A DNA stretch of 64,000 bases from Herbaspirillum sp. AP02. GTDB lineage: Bacteria > Pseudomonadota > Gammaproteobacteria > Burkholderiales > Burkholderiaceae_D. The position numbers and the translations under genes were made by a program. Below the pieces are notes generated by a model that ran no database searches, was not told the DNA's origin, and saw only the letters and a list, made by a program, of their open reading frames with translations. The stretch is taken from assembly GCF_015767275.1 (NCBI RefSeq), contig NZ_JADWMY010000002.1:434001-498000 (forward strand), in the 5' to 3' direction. Shown here piece by piece: positions 46,432 to 55,994 of this stretch. Positions within the stretch are counted from its first letter, which is position 1, and each line of letters starts with the position of its first letter.

Positions 46432-47643
46432 TCAGCGCGCAGCCTGATTGACCGCAGCGGAAGCGCTATCCGGCTTGTGCTCCAGCGCATCGGCACGATG
46501 CTGCAGATGCGTCAGCAGGCGCTGTCCTTCGCTGGTGTGGAACCACGCCGCGTGGCCCAGGAAATAGGTGTCATAGGCCAGCGAGGCATTCTGCGGCGAC
46601 TGCGTCACGCCGTGGAAGTAATCCAGCTCGGCCAGCGCGAACTCGGCATGCACCAGCGGCAGCAGCGCCGCCAGTGCACGTGTCTGGCGCGCGTTCAGTG
46701 GTAGCACCGAGGCATATCCGTCCAGCATCGCATCCAGCAGATCCAGATGCACCAGCTGCACCTGGCGTTGCGGGATGGCCAGCCATTCGACAATGTTGCG
46801 CTCGATGGCGGTAGCCAGGTCGTGCAGCGCGCAGGTGCGGTCGCACAGGCCGAAGTCCAGCACCGTCTGCACCTGCGCCTGGCCCGTGGCATCGCTCCAC
46901 AGCAGGTTGGAGGCATGCCAGTCGTTGTGGGTCCACAGCGGCGTAAATTCATCCAGATACGGTTTCAATCCGGCGTGCCAGGGCAGCAGATGTTGCGCTA
47001 CCTCGCCCCGCCACGGACGCTCTTGCAGGTAGTCGGCGATGGCTGGACGCTGTTCGATAAAGGCTTGCAAGGGCCGTACCGGATCTTCCTGCGAGAAGAT
47101 GGTGAAGCTCGACACCAGCGGACGTGCCGGGCGCGCCGGAGCGTCGTAGCCGGCCGAGGCCTGGTGCAGTCGCGCCAGCATCCGGCCTGCCGAATGCGCA
47201 TGGTGGCTGCTGCTGAAGGGCGTCCATGACATCGCCTCGCGGTACAGGTCGACCCCCGGTGCCAACGGGAACACTTCGTAGGTCCAGTATTCGTCGGCCA
47301 GCGCGGTCGGGCCGTCGGCGGTGGCCAGCGCCGGGCTGACCGGCAATCCGTTCGCCTGCAGGTGCGCCACGAAGCGATGTTCCTCGGCCAGCGCGACGAC
47401 GTCGCGTACCCGCGCGTGATGGCGCTTGACGATGACGGGGCCGCTGGCGGTCTGCATCACGCAGGCCGCCGAGAATGGGCGCGGGCTATGCCACTCCAGC
47501 CGCAGCGGCTGGCCGACCTCGGGATAATGGCGCAGCACCCGCGCCACTTCGGCGGAGGTCAGCGCCGGCCAGTCGGAGATGACCGGCTCGGCGCCCATGC
47601 CATGGCTGATGACGCGGGTGAGATGGTGTGACGCGGCTTGCAT
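46432..47643 (-). CDS. Aminoglycoside phosphotransferase-fold kinase
   Basis: A 403-residue protein kinase-like enzyme of the APH/choline kinase/homoserine kinase group. VIVKRHHARVRD near residue 70 contains the ATP-binding lysine, THNDWHASNLLW near 240 is the catalytic loop with the base Asp, and LDFGLCDRTCALHDLA near 262 is the metal-binding DFG. It phosphorylates a small hydroxyl compound that cannot be identified. It follows the TonB receptor gene on the same strand with 15 bp between, so the two are probably cotranscribed. Confidence 0.8.
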   Translation of the reverse strand: MQAASHHLTRVISHGMGAEPVISDWPALTSAEVARVLRHYPEVGQPLRLEWHSPRPFSAACVMQTASGPVIVKRHHARVRDVVALAEEHRFVAHLQANGLPVSPALATADGPTALADEYWTYEVFPLAPGVDLYREAMSWTPFSSSHHAHSAGRMLARLHQASAGYDAPARPARPLVSSFTIFSQEDPVRPLQAFIEQRPAIADYLQERPWRGEVAQHLLPWHAGLKPYLDEFTPLWTHNDWHASNLLWSDATGQAQVQTVLDFGLCDRTCALHDLATAIERNIVEWLAIPQRQVQLVHLDLLDAMLDGYASVLPLNARQTRALAALLPLVHAEFALAELDYFHGVTQSPQNASLAYDTYFLGHAAWFHTSEGQRLLTHLQHRADALEHKPDSASAAVNQAAR

Positions 47644-47658
47644 GATCGCGGCAATCGA

Positions 47659-49830
47659 TCAGAAATCGTACTGCAGCGACAGGCGCGCCGTGCGCGGCGC
47701 CCCCAGGTGCACATAACCGTCGCCCAGGTACTGGCCGGCATCCTTCCAGTAGCGCTTGTCGAAGAGGTTGTCGATGTTGGCGCGCAGGGTGGCGGTATGG
47801 CCGCCCATGCGCATGCGGTAGCGCAGACCGGCATTGAAGACATGTACCGCCGGCAGGTTGACGCTGCCATCGCGGGTGGCCGGCTTGCTGCTGCTGTAGA
47901 GCCAGTTGCCCATCAGGTTCAGGCCTTCCACGCCGGGTAGCGCGTAATCGGCATAGACGCTGCTGCGCAGGCGCGGCACGTTGACCACCTGCTGGCCATC
48001 GTAGGCGGCGGTGCCGGTATCGCTGGCGCGTGCGCGGGTGGCGGCCACGCTGGCACCAACGGCCAGGCGCGGGCTGAGCTTGCCGCTGGCGCCCAGCTCG
48101 ATGCCGGTGTTGGTCTGACGGCCCTGCTGGACGTAGGTAAAGCCGCTGGCGCTGGAATCAGGCTGCTGGTATTCGTAGGCCTTGCGGATACGGAACAGGG
48201 CGGCCGTCAGTGCCAGGTCAGGCGAGACATCCCATTTCACGCCGATTTCCAGCTGGCGTGCCACCGAGGGCGGCAAGGTAGTCGGGAAGTTGCTGACCCA
48301 GAACGGCGCGGAGCTGCCCAGGGTCAGCGTCTCGGCATAGCTGCCATAGACCGAGAGGTTCTGCAGCGGCTTGAAGATCAGTGCCAGTTGCGGCAGGAAC
48401 AGGTTGCGCGAGGTGGTGCGCGTGGCGTTGCCATCGGCGCCGAAGGCCTGCTCGTTCAACCACACCTGGCGACCGCCGGCGATGGCTTGCCAGCGCTCGG
48501 AGAACTGCAGACGGTCGCTGAAGAACATCGCCTTCTGGCGGCTGTCCAGGTTGCGATAGGCCGGGCCGGGCACATCGGTGGCCGGTGCCAGCTCGGGCGT
48601 GCCGGTGTAGATATTGCCGCTACCGACCAGCACGCTGATGCCATCGGGCTTGTCCACGGTACGGCGCGACATCGCCAGGCCCAGCGTCAACTCATGGCGC
48701 AGCCAGCCGGTGGCAAACTTGCCGATCATGACCGCCTGCGCTTCGTCGTTGCGGCGCTCGTCATTGGGGACGCGATAGTCATAGACATCGAAGTCGCCAT
48801 TGGCGCCGAAGGTGGTGGAGGCAAAGCTGCCGCTGCCATACGGGAAGGCCAGGTAATCATCGATCACCGCCCGGCTGCGACCGGCCTGCACGTAGCCGCG
48901 CCAGTCGGCATTGAATTCGGTATCCACACGCAAGCGGTAGTTCAGCGAACTGTCGCGCACCGGTTGCGCCCACGATTGCGGCGTCAGCATGGTCTTGGGC
49001 GAGACGCCCGAGGGCAGGGTGGTGCCACCCAGCAACTGGTAGCCGGCCACCGAGTGCTGTGCCTTCTGCTGGTATTCGGCATCGAACTGCACCAGGGTCT
49101 TGGAGGACAGCGCCCAGGTCGCCGACAGCGAAGCGAAGTCGCGCCAGCCATCGCCGTGGTCGACGTAGGAATGGATGTCTTCATGGGCGGCGTTGATGCG
49201 CAGGCCGAACTGTTTCTGTTCGCCGAAGAGCACGCCCAGGTCGGTGGCCAGGTAGCGCGAGCCGTAGGAATCGGTACCCAGGGTGATCGAGCGCACATCG
49301 GCCGGGCGCTTGGTCACGTAATTGACGATGCCGCCAGCGCTGCTGACACCGGCCTGCAGGCCGGCCACGCCCTTGAGGAATTCGACGCGTTCCTTGTTTT
49401 CCAGCGCGATATTCTGTTCGCCGGTCACCGTCAGGCCATCGATGCGATAGGCGCTGGCCGGGTCGAGCGTCACGCCGCGGATGCTGAAGTTCTCGTAGTA
49501 ACCGACCGGAGCGTAGTTCTCGTTGATGGCGGCATCGTTCTTGACCACGTCCGAGAGCAGGCGCGATTGCTGGTCGCGCATCTGCGCGGCCGTGACCACC
49601 GCCACCGAGGCCGGGGTGTCCAGCAGCGGCGCATCGTCGAAGCCGGCCACGGCGGCCGAGCGTGCGCGCGTTTCATCCCTGGCAGCACCGCTGGCGGTGA
49701 CGTTGACCGTGGGCAGCGCTTCGCCCTTGTCGTCGCCGACATCGGCGGCGCGGGCAGTGGCCGACAGGCCCAGGGAGGTGCCGGCCAGCGTCAGCATCAG
49801 CGTGGAGGCCAGGGGTGCAATGCGTTTCAT
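47659..49830 (-). CDS. TonB-dependent outer-membrane receptor (siderophore type)
   Basis: A 723-residue receptor. The signal peptide (LMLTLAGTSLGLSATARA) ends near residue 28; a TonB-box-like ALPTVNVTASG follows, then a plug domain with TPASVAVVTAAQMRDQQ and NFSIRGVTLDPASAYRIDGL near residues 70-130, and a beta-barrel ending LSLQYDF with the C-terminal aromatic needed for assembly. The plug wording favours ferri-siderophore receptors (FhuA/FpvA group). No Fur box was identified. The downstream kinase is unusual company for such a receptor. Confidence 0.85.
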   Translation of the reverse strand: MKRIAPLASTLMLTLAGTSLGLSATARAADVGDDKGEALPTVNVTASGAARDETRARSAAVAGFDDAPLLDTPASVAVVTAAQMRDQQSRLLSDVVKNDAAINENYAPVGYYENFSIRGVTLDPASAYRIDGLTVTGEQNIALENKERVEFLKGVAGLQAGVSSAGGIVNYVTKRPADVRSITLGTDSYGSRYLATDLGVLFGEQKQFGLRINAAHEDIHSYVDHGDGWRDFASLSATWALSSKTLVQFDAEYQQKAQHSVAGYQLLGGTTLPSGVSPKTMLTPQSWAQPVRDSSLNYRLRVDTEFNADWRGYVQAGRSRAVIDDYLAFPYGSGSFASTTFGANGDFDVYDYRVPNDERRNDEAQAVMIGKFATGWLRHELTLGLAMSRRTVDKPDGISVLVGSGNIYTGTPELAPATDVPGPAYRNLDSRQKAMFFSDRLQFSERWQAIAGGRQVWLNEQAFGADGNATRTTSRNLFLPQLALIFKPLQNLSVYGSYAETLTLGSSAPFWVSNFPTTLPPSVARQLEIGVKWDVSPDLALTAALFRIRKAYEYQQPDSSASGFTYVQQGRQTNTGIELGASGKLSPRLAVGASVAATRARASDTGTAAYDGQQVVNVPRLRSSVYADYALPGVEGLNLMGNWLYSSSKPATRDGSVNLPAVHVFNAGLRYRMRMGGHTATLRANIDNLFDKRYWKDAGQYLGDGYVHLGAPRTARLSLQYDF

Positions 49831-49905
49831 GGTGGTTCTGATCGTGGAGGGTAGGAGAGCCGGAGCGCCGGGCGCTCCGTCGTATCGGCCAGCGTGGTCG
49901 CCGGC

Positions 49906-51084
49906 TCAGCGATTGCGGGCAACAGCCACGGCGCGGCCGAGGTCGGCCACCGACATCGCATAGAAGTAGCTGCGATTGTACTGTGTGATGGCGTAGAAGT
50001 TATTGGTGGCGATCCAGTACTCGGTGGGACCGGTGCCGTTCTGCAGGTCGACCAGGCCGAAGCGCTGGCCGGCCGGCAGCGCCGGGGTGGAGACGCCGGC
50101 CGCGTGCAACTGGTCTTCGCTGTACTTGGCTTCCAGGCCCTGGTTGAGCATGGCCTGCCACTGGAGGTTGTCGGCCGAGACGGTCACCGGGAAGGCCACC
50201 GGTTCGCCACGCTGCCAGCCATGCACGGACAGGTAGTGGGCCACGCTGCCGATGGCGTCCACCGGCGAGTTGCGCAGGTCGATCTTGCCATCGCCATCGA
50301 AGTCGACCGCATATTCGCGGATGCTGCCGGGCATGAATTGCGGCCAGCCGATGGCGCCGGCATAGGAGCCGCGCAGCGAGAGCGGATCGATGCCGGCCTC
50401 GCGTGCCAGCAGCAGAGTGTTTTCCAGCTCGCCGCGGAAGAAGGCCATGCGGGCGTCGCGATTGGGCGTGTTGGGGTAATCGAAGGCCAGCGTGGTGAGC
50501 GCATCCATGACGCGGAAGTTGCCGGTGTTGCGGCCGTAGACCGTTTCCACGCCGATGATGCCGACGATGATTTCCATCGGCACGCCGTATTGCGCTTCGG
50601 CCCGCGCCAGCGCCACGCCATAGGTATTCCAGAACTCGACCCCGGCATTGATGCGCACCGGTTCCACGAAGCGGGCACGGTAGGCGCCCCAGTTCTTGGG
50701 CTTGGTGCTGGGGGCCGGCTTGATCAGCTGGATGGCGCTGTCCACATAACGGGTCTTGGCGAAGAGATCGTTGAGGTCGCCGCGCTGGAACTGGTTGCGC
50801 TCGACCATCTCGTCGATGAAGCGGCCGACATCCTTCCAGTCATTGAAGTTGACGAACTCGCCCTGGTCGTCTGCCACGACTTTCTTCTTCGCTGCCGACT
50901 TTGCTGGCGGCTTGGCCTTGGGCTTGGCTTTGTCGCTGCCGGCTTTTTTATCTGCCGGCTTCTTCTGGGTTTTCTTTTCCACAGGCTTGCCGTCCTGCGC
51001 ATGCGCTGCCGGCGCCAGAGCGCACAGGCCGGCGAGCAACAGGGTGGAGAGGGACGAGGTCAGGCGAGGCAGGGAGATGGGCAT
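49906..51084 (-). CDS. mltB: Membrane-bound lytic murein transglycosylase B
   Basis: A 392-residue peptidoglycan lyase. ATG 51084 places a signal peptide (LSTLLLAGLCALAPAAHA) at residues about 12-29; longer starts are unsupported. A Lys/Ala/Pro-rich linker (residues 33-72) precedes the catalytic domain. IVGIIGVETVYGRNTG near 183 contains the catalytic Glu, and SYAGAIGWPQFMPGS near 238 is the MltB/SLT family motif. No lipobox Cys is visible, so it is a soluble or linker-anchored form. It cleaves glycan strands to 1,6-anhydromuropeptides during wall remodelling. Confidence 0.9.
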   Translation of the reverse strand: MPISLPRLTSSLSTLLLAGLCALAPAAHAQDGKPVEKKTQKKPADKKAGSDKAKPKAKPPAKSAAKKKVVADDQGEFVNFNDWKDVGRFIDEMVERNQFQRGDLNDLFAKTRYVDSAIQLIKPAPSTKPKNWGAYRARFVEPVRINAGVEFWNTYGVALARAEAQYGVPMEIIVGIIGVETVYGRNTGNFRVMDALTTLAFDYPNTPNRDARMAFFRGELENTLLLAREAGIDPLSLRGSYAGAIGWPQFMPGSIREYAVDFDGDGKIDLRNSPVDAIGSVAHYLSVHGWQRGEPVAFPVTVSADNLQWQAMLNQGLEAKYSEDQLHAAGVSTPALPAGQRFGLVDLQNGTGPTEYWIATNNFYAITQYNRSYFYAMSVADLGRAVAVARNR

Positions 51085-51283
51085 GAGCGGCAAGCGGTGA
51101 AGCGATCTGGTCAGCGGAGCAGGGGGCAGGACAAGCCTGCAAGTATACCGCATCGGCCCCCTTGCCCCGTGCTGGTGCATGCTGGGTGCTGCGTCCCGTA
51201 CACGATACGCGACAGCGGATGTACACTAGCCCGATGAGACAACCCGGCCGGCCACGGCTTGCCTGTTAGTAACAAGAGCAATA

Positions 51284-52225
51284 ATGACCACCGCCATCTA
51301 TACGCACGCCGACTGTCAGCGCCACGAAATGGGCGACTGGCATCCCGAGGCTCCCGCACGTCTGGAGGCCATCGAAGACCAGTTGATCCTGAGCCGCATC
51401 GATCAATTCCTTGACCGCCGCGAAGCGCCGCTGGCCGATCCCGTCGAGCTGGAGCGGGTGCATACGGCCGCCGCTGTCGATTACGTGCGCGAGCATAGTC
51501 ATGCCCTGAGCCTGTCGGGCGAGCACTATCACTCCATCGACGGCGATACCCTGATCAACAAGCACAGCTGGAAGGCCGCCCTGCGCGCCGCCGGTGCGGC
51601 CGTGGCGGCGACCGATGCGGTGCTGGCCGGTGAACTGGACAACGCCTTTTGCGCCGTCCGGCCGCCCGGGCATCACGCCACGCGCACCAAGGCCATGGGC
51701 TTCTGCCTGTTCAACAACGTGGCCGTGGCGGCCCGGCATGCCATCGACGTGCACGGGCTGCAGCGGGTGGCGGTGATCGATTTCGACGTGCATCACGGCA
51801 ATGGCACCGAAGACATCTTTGCCCATGACCCGCGGGTGTTGATGGCGAGTTTCTTCCAGCATCCTTTCTATCCCTTTTCCGGCGATGCTCCGACCGAGTC
51901 GCACATCGTCAACGTACCGGTGCCGGCCTATTCGGACGGTAATGCGGTGCGCCAGGTGGTGACCGAGAAATGGCTGCCGGCGCTGCATGCGCACCAGCCG
52001 CAGATGATCTTCATCTCGGCCGGTTTCGATGCCCATCGCGAAGACGACATGGGCCAGATGGGGCTGGTCGAGGCGGATTACGCCTGGATCACCCGGCAGA
52101 TCATGAAGATCGCCGACCAGTACGCCCAGGGGCGCATCGTCAGTTGCCTGGAGGGCGGTTATAGCCTCTCGGCGCTGGGGCGTAGCGTGGTGGCGCATCT
52201 GAAGGTGCTGGCCGATCTGGAGTGA
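51284..52225 (+). CDS. Histone deacetylase-family amidohydrolase
   Basis: A 313-residue zinc hydrolase of the arginase/deacetylase fold. VRPPGHHATRTKAMGFCLFN near residue 125, IDFDVHHGNGTEDIF near 167 (zinc ligands Asp/His) and SAGFDAHREDDMGQM near 245 are the active-site motifs. Bacterial members act as acetylpolyamine amidohydrolases or deacetylate other small amines. The catalytic residues are intact. It stands alone between mltB and a LysR gene. Confidence 0.85.
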   Translation: MTTAIYTHADCQRHEMGDWHPEAPARLEAIEDQLILSRIDQFLDRREAPLADPVELERVHTAAAVDYVREHSHALSLSGEHYHSIDGDTLINKHSWKAALRAAGAAVAATDAVLAGELDNAFCAVRPPGHHATRTKAMGFCLFNNVAVAARHAIDVHGLQRVAVIDFDVHHGNGTEDIFAHDPRVLMASFFQHPFYPFSGDAPTESHIVNVPVPAYSDGNAVRQVVTEKWLPALHAHQPQMIFISAGFDAHREDDMGQMGLVEADYAWITRQIMKIADQYAQGRIVSCLEGGYSLSALGRSVVAHLKVLADLE

Positions 52226-52238
52226 AGGTGGTGTTGCG

Positions 52239-53147
52239 CTAGGCCCGTCGGGCCTCCTGGGCCTTATGGACCTCATGGGGCTCATAGGCCTCGTAGGCCG
52301 CAATGATCGCATCGGCCACCGCCCGCACCCGGGCGGTACGGTTCAGGTCGCTGTGCAGGACCAACCACATGTCGTAGGGCGTGGCCCGTTCCGGCCAGAT
52401 GCGCACCAGCCCGCTGGCACCGTCGCCCACATGGATGGGCAGTTCGCCGATCCCGAATCCCGCCTGCAGGCAGTCGTACATCACCAGCCCGGTACTGACT
52501 TCCATGGCCACGTTGGCATGGACGATGGATTCACCACAGATCTGTTCGGACTTGTTCGGCGAGACGCTGTACGGGTAGATCACGACGTCATGCCCCTTCA
52601 AACCGCTGCCGGATTCGGGCCGCCCCCGCTTTTTTACATAGGCCCTGGACGCATACATGCCTTTGTGCAGCCGCTTGAGATGGCGCGTGATCAGGTCCGG
52701 CGCGTCCGGGCGCACCGTGCGCACGGCGATGTCGGCTTCGCGCTTGGTCAGGTTGCTCAACTGGGTGGAGGTGGTGAGCACTACCTTGATGGTGGGATGG
52801 GATTCCCGCAGTCGCTTCAGGGCCGGCAACAGGAAATGGCGCGCCGTGATGTCGGTGGCGGCCAGCCGCACCACGCCGCACAGGCGCTCGTCGATTCCCT
52901 GCATCTGCCGCTGCAGTTGCTCGGCGCCTTGCTCCATCTGGCCGGCGGCGGTGGCGGCCAGTTCGCCGGCCGGCGTGGGGACGTAGCCACCCGGGGTGCG
53001 CAGGAACAGGCGCGCGCCCAGCGATTTTTCCAGCGCGACCAGGCGCCGGCCGACCGTGGCCTGGTCGATCTCCAGGTGCTCGGCTGCACCGCGCAGGGTA
53101 CCTACGCGGTAGATGGCGAGAAAGATGCGGGCGTTGTCCCAGTCCAT
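52239..53147 (-). CDS. LysR-family transcriptional regulator
   Basis: A 302-residue LysR protein. The N-terminal HTH (TLRGAAEHLEIDQATVGRRL, residues about 17-36) is followed by an effector domain with TSTQLSNLTKREADIAVRT. It is divergent from a DHA2 efflux gene, with a 22-bp palindrome in the gap 26 bp from its start, so it probably controls the pump and itself. Confidence 0.85.
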   Translation of the reverse strand: MDWDNARIFLAIYRVGTLRGAAEHLEIDQATVGRRLVALEKSLGARLFLRTPGGYVPTPAGELAATAAGQMEQGAEQLQRQMQGIDERLCGVVRLAATDITARHFLLPALKRLRESHPTIKVVLTTSTQLSNLTKREADIAVRTVRPDAPDLITRHLKRLHKGMYASRAYVKKRGRPESGSGLKGHDVVIYPYSVSPNKSEQICGESIVHANVAMEVSTGLVMYDCLQAGFGIGELPIHVGDGASGLVRIWPERATPYDMWLVLHSDLNRTARVRAVADAIIAAYEAYEPHEVHKAQEARRA

Positions 53148-53172
53148 GAGGATGTGCTTTCCTGGAAGATGA

Positions 53173-53194
53173 GCTGATGCAGATTTGCATCAGC
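53173..53194. promoter_or_regulatory. 22-bp palindrome, candidate LysR operator
   Basis: GCTGATGCA (53173-53181) and TGCATCAGC (53186-53194) are perfect inverted arms around GATT. It lies between the divergent LysR and DHA2 efflux genes. Confidence 0.65.
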
Positions 53195-53321
53195 CCGCTG
53201 ATTTTATACCTCTTTATTGCATTACAGCGAACGCCTAGAATCCATCCATCGTCACTCGCCCCGGGGGTACCGGCAGCGGGTCTGCCGCTCTCCCTTGCGC
53301 CGTTCGCGCAGAAAGAATGTC

Positions 53322-54752
53322 ATGTCTTCCGTTCCTCGTCCCCTTGGCCCGGCACCCGCCGGCCATCCCCCTGTCACCGCTTTACCCCATCGGGCTGGCT
53401 TGCTGCCGCTGGTAGCGCTGGCCATCGGTTTCGTCATGGCCATGCTGGATGTGACGGTGGTCAACGTCGGTCTCTCCAATATCGCCACCAGTCTCGATGC
53501 GCCGCTGTCCACCCTGGTCTGGATCGTGGATGGCTACACGCTGACCTTCGCCGCCATGCTGCTGGTGGGCGGCGCGCTGGCCGACCGCTTCGGTGCGCGC
53601 AAGCTGTATCTGGCCGGTCTGTTCCTGTTCGTGCTGGCCTCGTTGCAGTGCGGCGCTGCGCCCAGCGGCCCGCTCCTGGTGGCGGCGCGCCTGCTGCAGG
53701 GGCTGGGCGCGGCCTTCTTCATGCCCAGTTCGCTGAGCCTGCTCAGTCACGTCTACGAAGATGATCGCGTACGCGCCCGCATGCTGGGCGTGTGGTCGGC
53801 CACCGTCGGCCTGGCCGCCGCCGTTGGCCCGCTGGTGGGCGGCGTGCTGATCCACTGGCTGGGCTGGCGCAGTATCTTCCTCATCAACGTGCCGGTCGGG
53901 CTGGTGGGCCTGTTGATGGCCAGGAAGCTCATCCCGCAGGTGGCCGGGCAGGCCCGTGCCCTGCATCTGTACAGCCACCTGGCGGGGGTGGTGATGCTGG
54001 CCGGGCTGTCCTTCGTGCTGATCCAGGGGCCGGTCTACGGCTGGAGCTCGCCGCGTATCCTGGCCGGCCTGGCGGTGGCCGTGCTGGCCGCCGTGGCCCT
54101 GGTGCGCCATGAACTGCGCGGCGTGGCGCCGCTGCTGCCCAAGGCCCTGTTCGCCACGCCGCAGTTTGCGGCCGCCAATGGCATCGGCTTCATGATCAAC
54201 TTCGGGATCTACGGCAACTTGTTCTACCTGGCGCTGTTCCTGCAGCAGGGGCGCGGTGCCGATGCCCTGCAGACCGGCCTGCAACTGGTGCCGATGATGG
54301 CCGTGGTGTTCTTCGGCAACCTGATGTCGGGCCGCATGGCCGCGCACTGGGGGCCGCGCGTGCCGCTGTTGCTGGGTTTGTCGGTGGGTACGGTATTTAC
54401 TGCCGTGGCGATGAGCTTCCGCCCGGAAACGCCCTACTGGATACTGGCCGTGGTCTGTGCCGCAGCCAATCTGGGCATCAGCACTGCCATTCCGGCCATG
54501 ACCACGGTGGTGATGCAGGTGGCCGGCAAGACGCACGCCAACAGCGCGGCCGCTGCCCTGAACGCCAATCGCCAGATCGGCGCCCTGGTCGGCGTGGCCT
54601 TGATGGGAGCCATCCTGCACAGCGTCGATGGCTGGGGCCTGCGCAATGGGCTGGCCTTTGGCGTCATGGCCGCCGCTTATGGGCTGGCGCTGTGGCTGGT
54701 GTGGCGCTTCGTGGGTGTTGTCAAGGAGCAATGGGTGACGCGGCGCGCCTGA
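53322..54752 (+). CDS. MFS drug:proton antiporter, DHA2 family
   Basis: A 476-residue carrier with 13-14 hydrophobic segments. ATG 53322 is preferred; the upstream frame is Arg-rich and unlike a membrane protein N-terminus. AMLDVTVVNVGLSNIATSL near residue 40, the motif A-type GGALADRFGARKLYL near 83 and the WRSIFLINVPVG of DHA2 exporters near 185 are visible. It probably exports toxic compounds. Control by the divergent LysR protein is likely. Confidence 0.85.
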   Translation: MSSVPRPLGPAPAGHPPVTALPHRAGLLPLVALAIGFVMAMLDVTVVNVGLSNIATSLDAPLSTLVWIVDGYTLTFAAMLLVGGALADRFGARKLYLAGLFLFVLASLQCGAAPSGPLLVAARLLQGLGAAFFMPSSLSLLSHVYEDDRVRARMLGVWSATVGLAAAVGPLVGGVLIHWLGWRSIFLINVPVGLVGLLMARKLIPQVAGQARALHLYSHLAGVVMLAGLSFVLIQGPVYGWSSPRILAGLAVAVLAAVALVRHELRGVAPLLPKALFATPQFAAANGIGFMINFGIYGNLFYLALFLQQGRGADALQTGLQLVPMMAVVFFGNLMSGRMAAHWGPRVPLLLGLSVGTVFTAVAMSFRPETPYWILAVVCAAANLGISTAIPAMTTVVMQVAGKTHANSAAAALNANRQIGALVGVALMGAILHSVDGWGLRNGLAFGVMAAAYGLALWLVWRFVGVVKEQWVTRRA

Positions 54753-54771
54753 GCGGTGTTGTTCCTCGTCC

Positions 54772-54808
54772 AACAGCCTGCCCCGACTTGTGCGCGGCAG
54801 GCTGTTTT
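54772..54808 (+). terminator. Rho-independent terminator after the DHA2 gene
   Basis: AACAGCCTGCC (54772-54782) pairs with GGCAGGCTGTT (54796-54806), 13-nt loop, then TT. It is 20 bp past the stop. Confidence 0.8.
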
Positions 54809-54889
54809 ATTGGGGATTTGTTGGGGATTGGCGGGGCAGGGCCGTAAAATAGCGCCTTCAACGAAATACGCACCAGAAAGAAATCCCGC

Positions 54890-55852
54890 ATGTCCATCCA
54901 ATGGTTCCCCGGTCACATGAACTCCGCCCGCCGCAAGGCAGCGGAGAGCATGGAAAAAGTCGATATGGTCATCGAAGTGGTCGATGCCCGCCTGCCGCAG
55001 GCCAGCTGCAATCCGATGATCGAGCAGTTGCGCAATGCGCGTCAGCGTCCCTGCCTGAAGATCCTCAACAAGACCGACATGGCCGACCCGGTGGCCACGC
55101 AAGCCTGGATCGACTACTACAACAGCCAGAAGGGCGTCACCGCCGTAGCGCTGTCGTGCAAGAAACCGTCGGACGTGGCGCGTGTGCCCAAGCTGGCGAT
55201 CCAGGTGGCGCCGCATCGCGGCACGGTCTTGAAACCGCTGCGCATGATGATCATGGGCATTCCCAATGTGGGCAAGTCGACCTTGATGAATGCGCTGCTG
55301 AAAAAGCGCGTGGCGGCAGTGGGCGACGAGCCGGCCGTGACCAAGACCCAGCAGCGGCTCTACCTGGGCAACAACATGGTCTTGACCGATACCCCCGGCA
55401 TGCTGTGGCCCAAGATCGAGCATCCCAGCGATGGTCTGATGCTGGCCGCCAGCCATGCGGTGGGCAGCAATGCGCTGATCGAGGAAGAGGTGGCTACCTT
55501 CCTGGCGGACCTGCTGCTGCAGCGTTATGCGCACCTGCTCAAGGCGCGCTATGGCTTCGATACCGAGGGCATGGATGGCGTGGCCGTGGTGGAGGGCGTG
55601 GCGGCCAAGCGCGGTTTCCGTCTCAAGGGCGGGGACTACGATTTCGAGAAGGCCGCGCATGTCTTCCTGCAGGATTACCGCAGTGGCGCGCTGGGCCGCA
55701 TCTCGCTGGAAACCCCGGCATCGCGCGCCGAGTTGCTGGCGACCTACCGGTCTACCGACAATCCCGATGCCCTCCAGGCCGAGGATGAGGAAGACGAGGA
55801 AGAGGACGATGACTGGCGCAATGCGCCGGATCACCGGGAGCGCAGGGACTGA
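54890..55852 (+). CDS. ylqF: Ribosome biogenesis GTPase YlqF/RbgA
   Basis: A 320-residue circularly permuted GTPase. MSIQWFPGHMNSARR is the family N-terminus. The G4 motif (NKTDMAD, near residue 62) comes before G1 (GIPNVGKST, near 124) and G3 (DTPGM, near 165), the permuted order. It acts in late 50S subunit assembly in the cytosol. The C-terminal tail is very acidic (EDEEDEEEDDD), perhaps for rRNA or protein contact. No operon partners. Confidence 0.9.
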   Translation: MSIQWFPGHMNSARRKAAESMEKVDMVIEVVDARLPQASCNPMIEQLRNARQRPCLKILNKTDMADPVATQAWIDYYNSQKGVTAVALSCKKPSDVARVPKLAIQVAPHRGTVLKPLRMMIMGIPNVGKSTLMNALLKKRVAAVGDEPAVTKTQQRLYLGNNMVLTDTPGMLWPKIEHPSDGLMLAASHAVGSNALIEEEVATFLADLLLQRYAHLLKARYGFDTEGMDGVAVVEGVAAKRGFRLKGGDYDFEKAAHVFLQDYRSGALGRISLETPASRAELLATYRSTDNPDALQAEDEEDEEEDDDWRNAPDHRERRD

Positions 55853-55934
55853 GTGCGCCTGTGCGCTTTTACATGCCTGTCGGTTCCATCCGGTGTGGCT
55901 AAATCGTATCAGTGATTTTCCTCTCCGGAAAAGC

Positions 55935-55962
55935 AAAAAGGCCAGCGCGAAGCTGGCCTTTT
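55935..55962. terminator. Bidirectional terminator between ylqF and metQ
   Basis: AAAAGGCCAGC-GCGAA-GCTGGCCTTTT gives an 11-bp stem with A/T runs on both sides, so it ends both convergent transcripts. Confidence 0.85.
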
Positions 55963-55994
55963 CGTTTGCTGCAAGGATCTTGCAGGAGTGCGGA

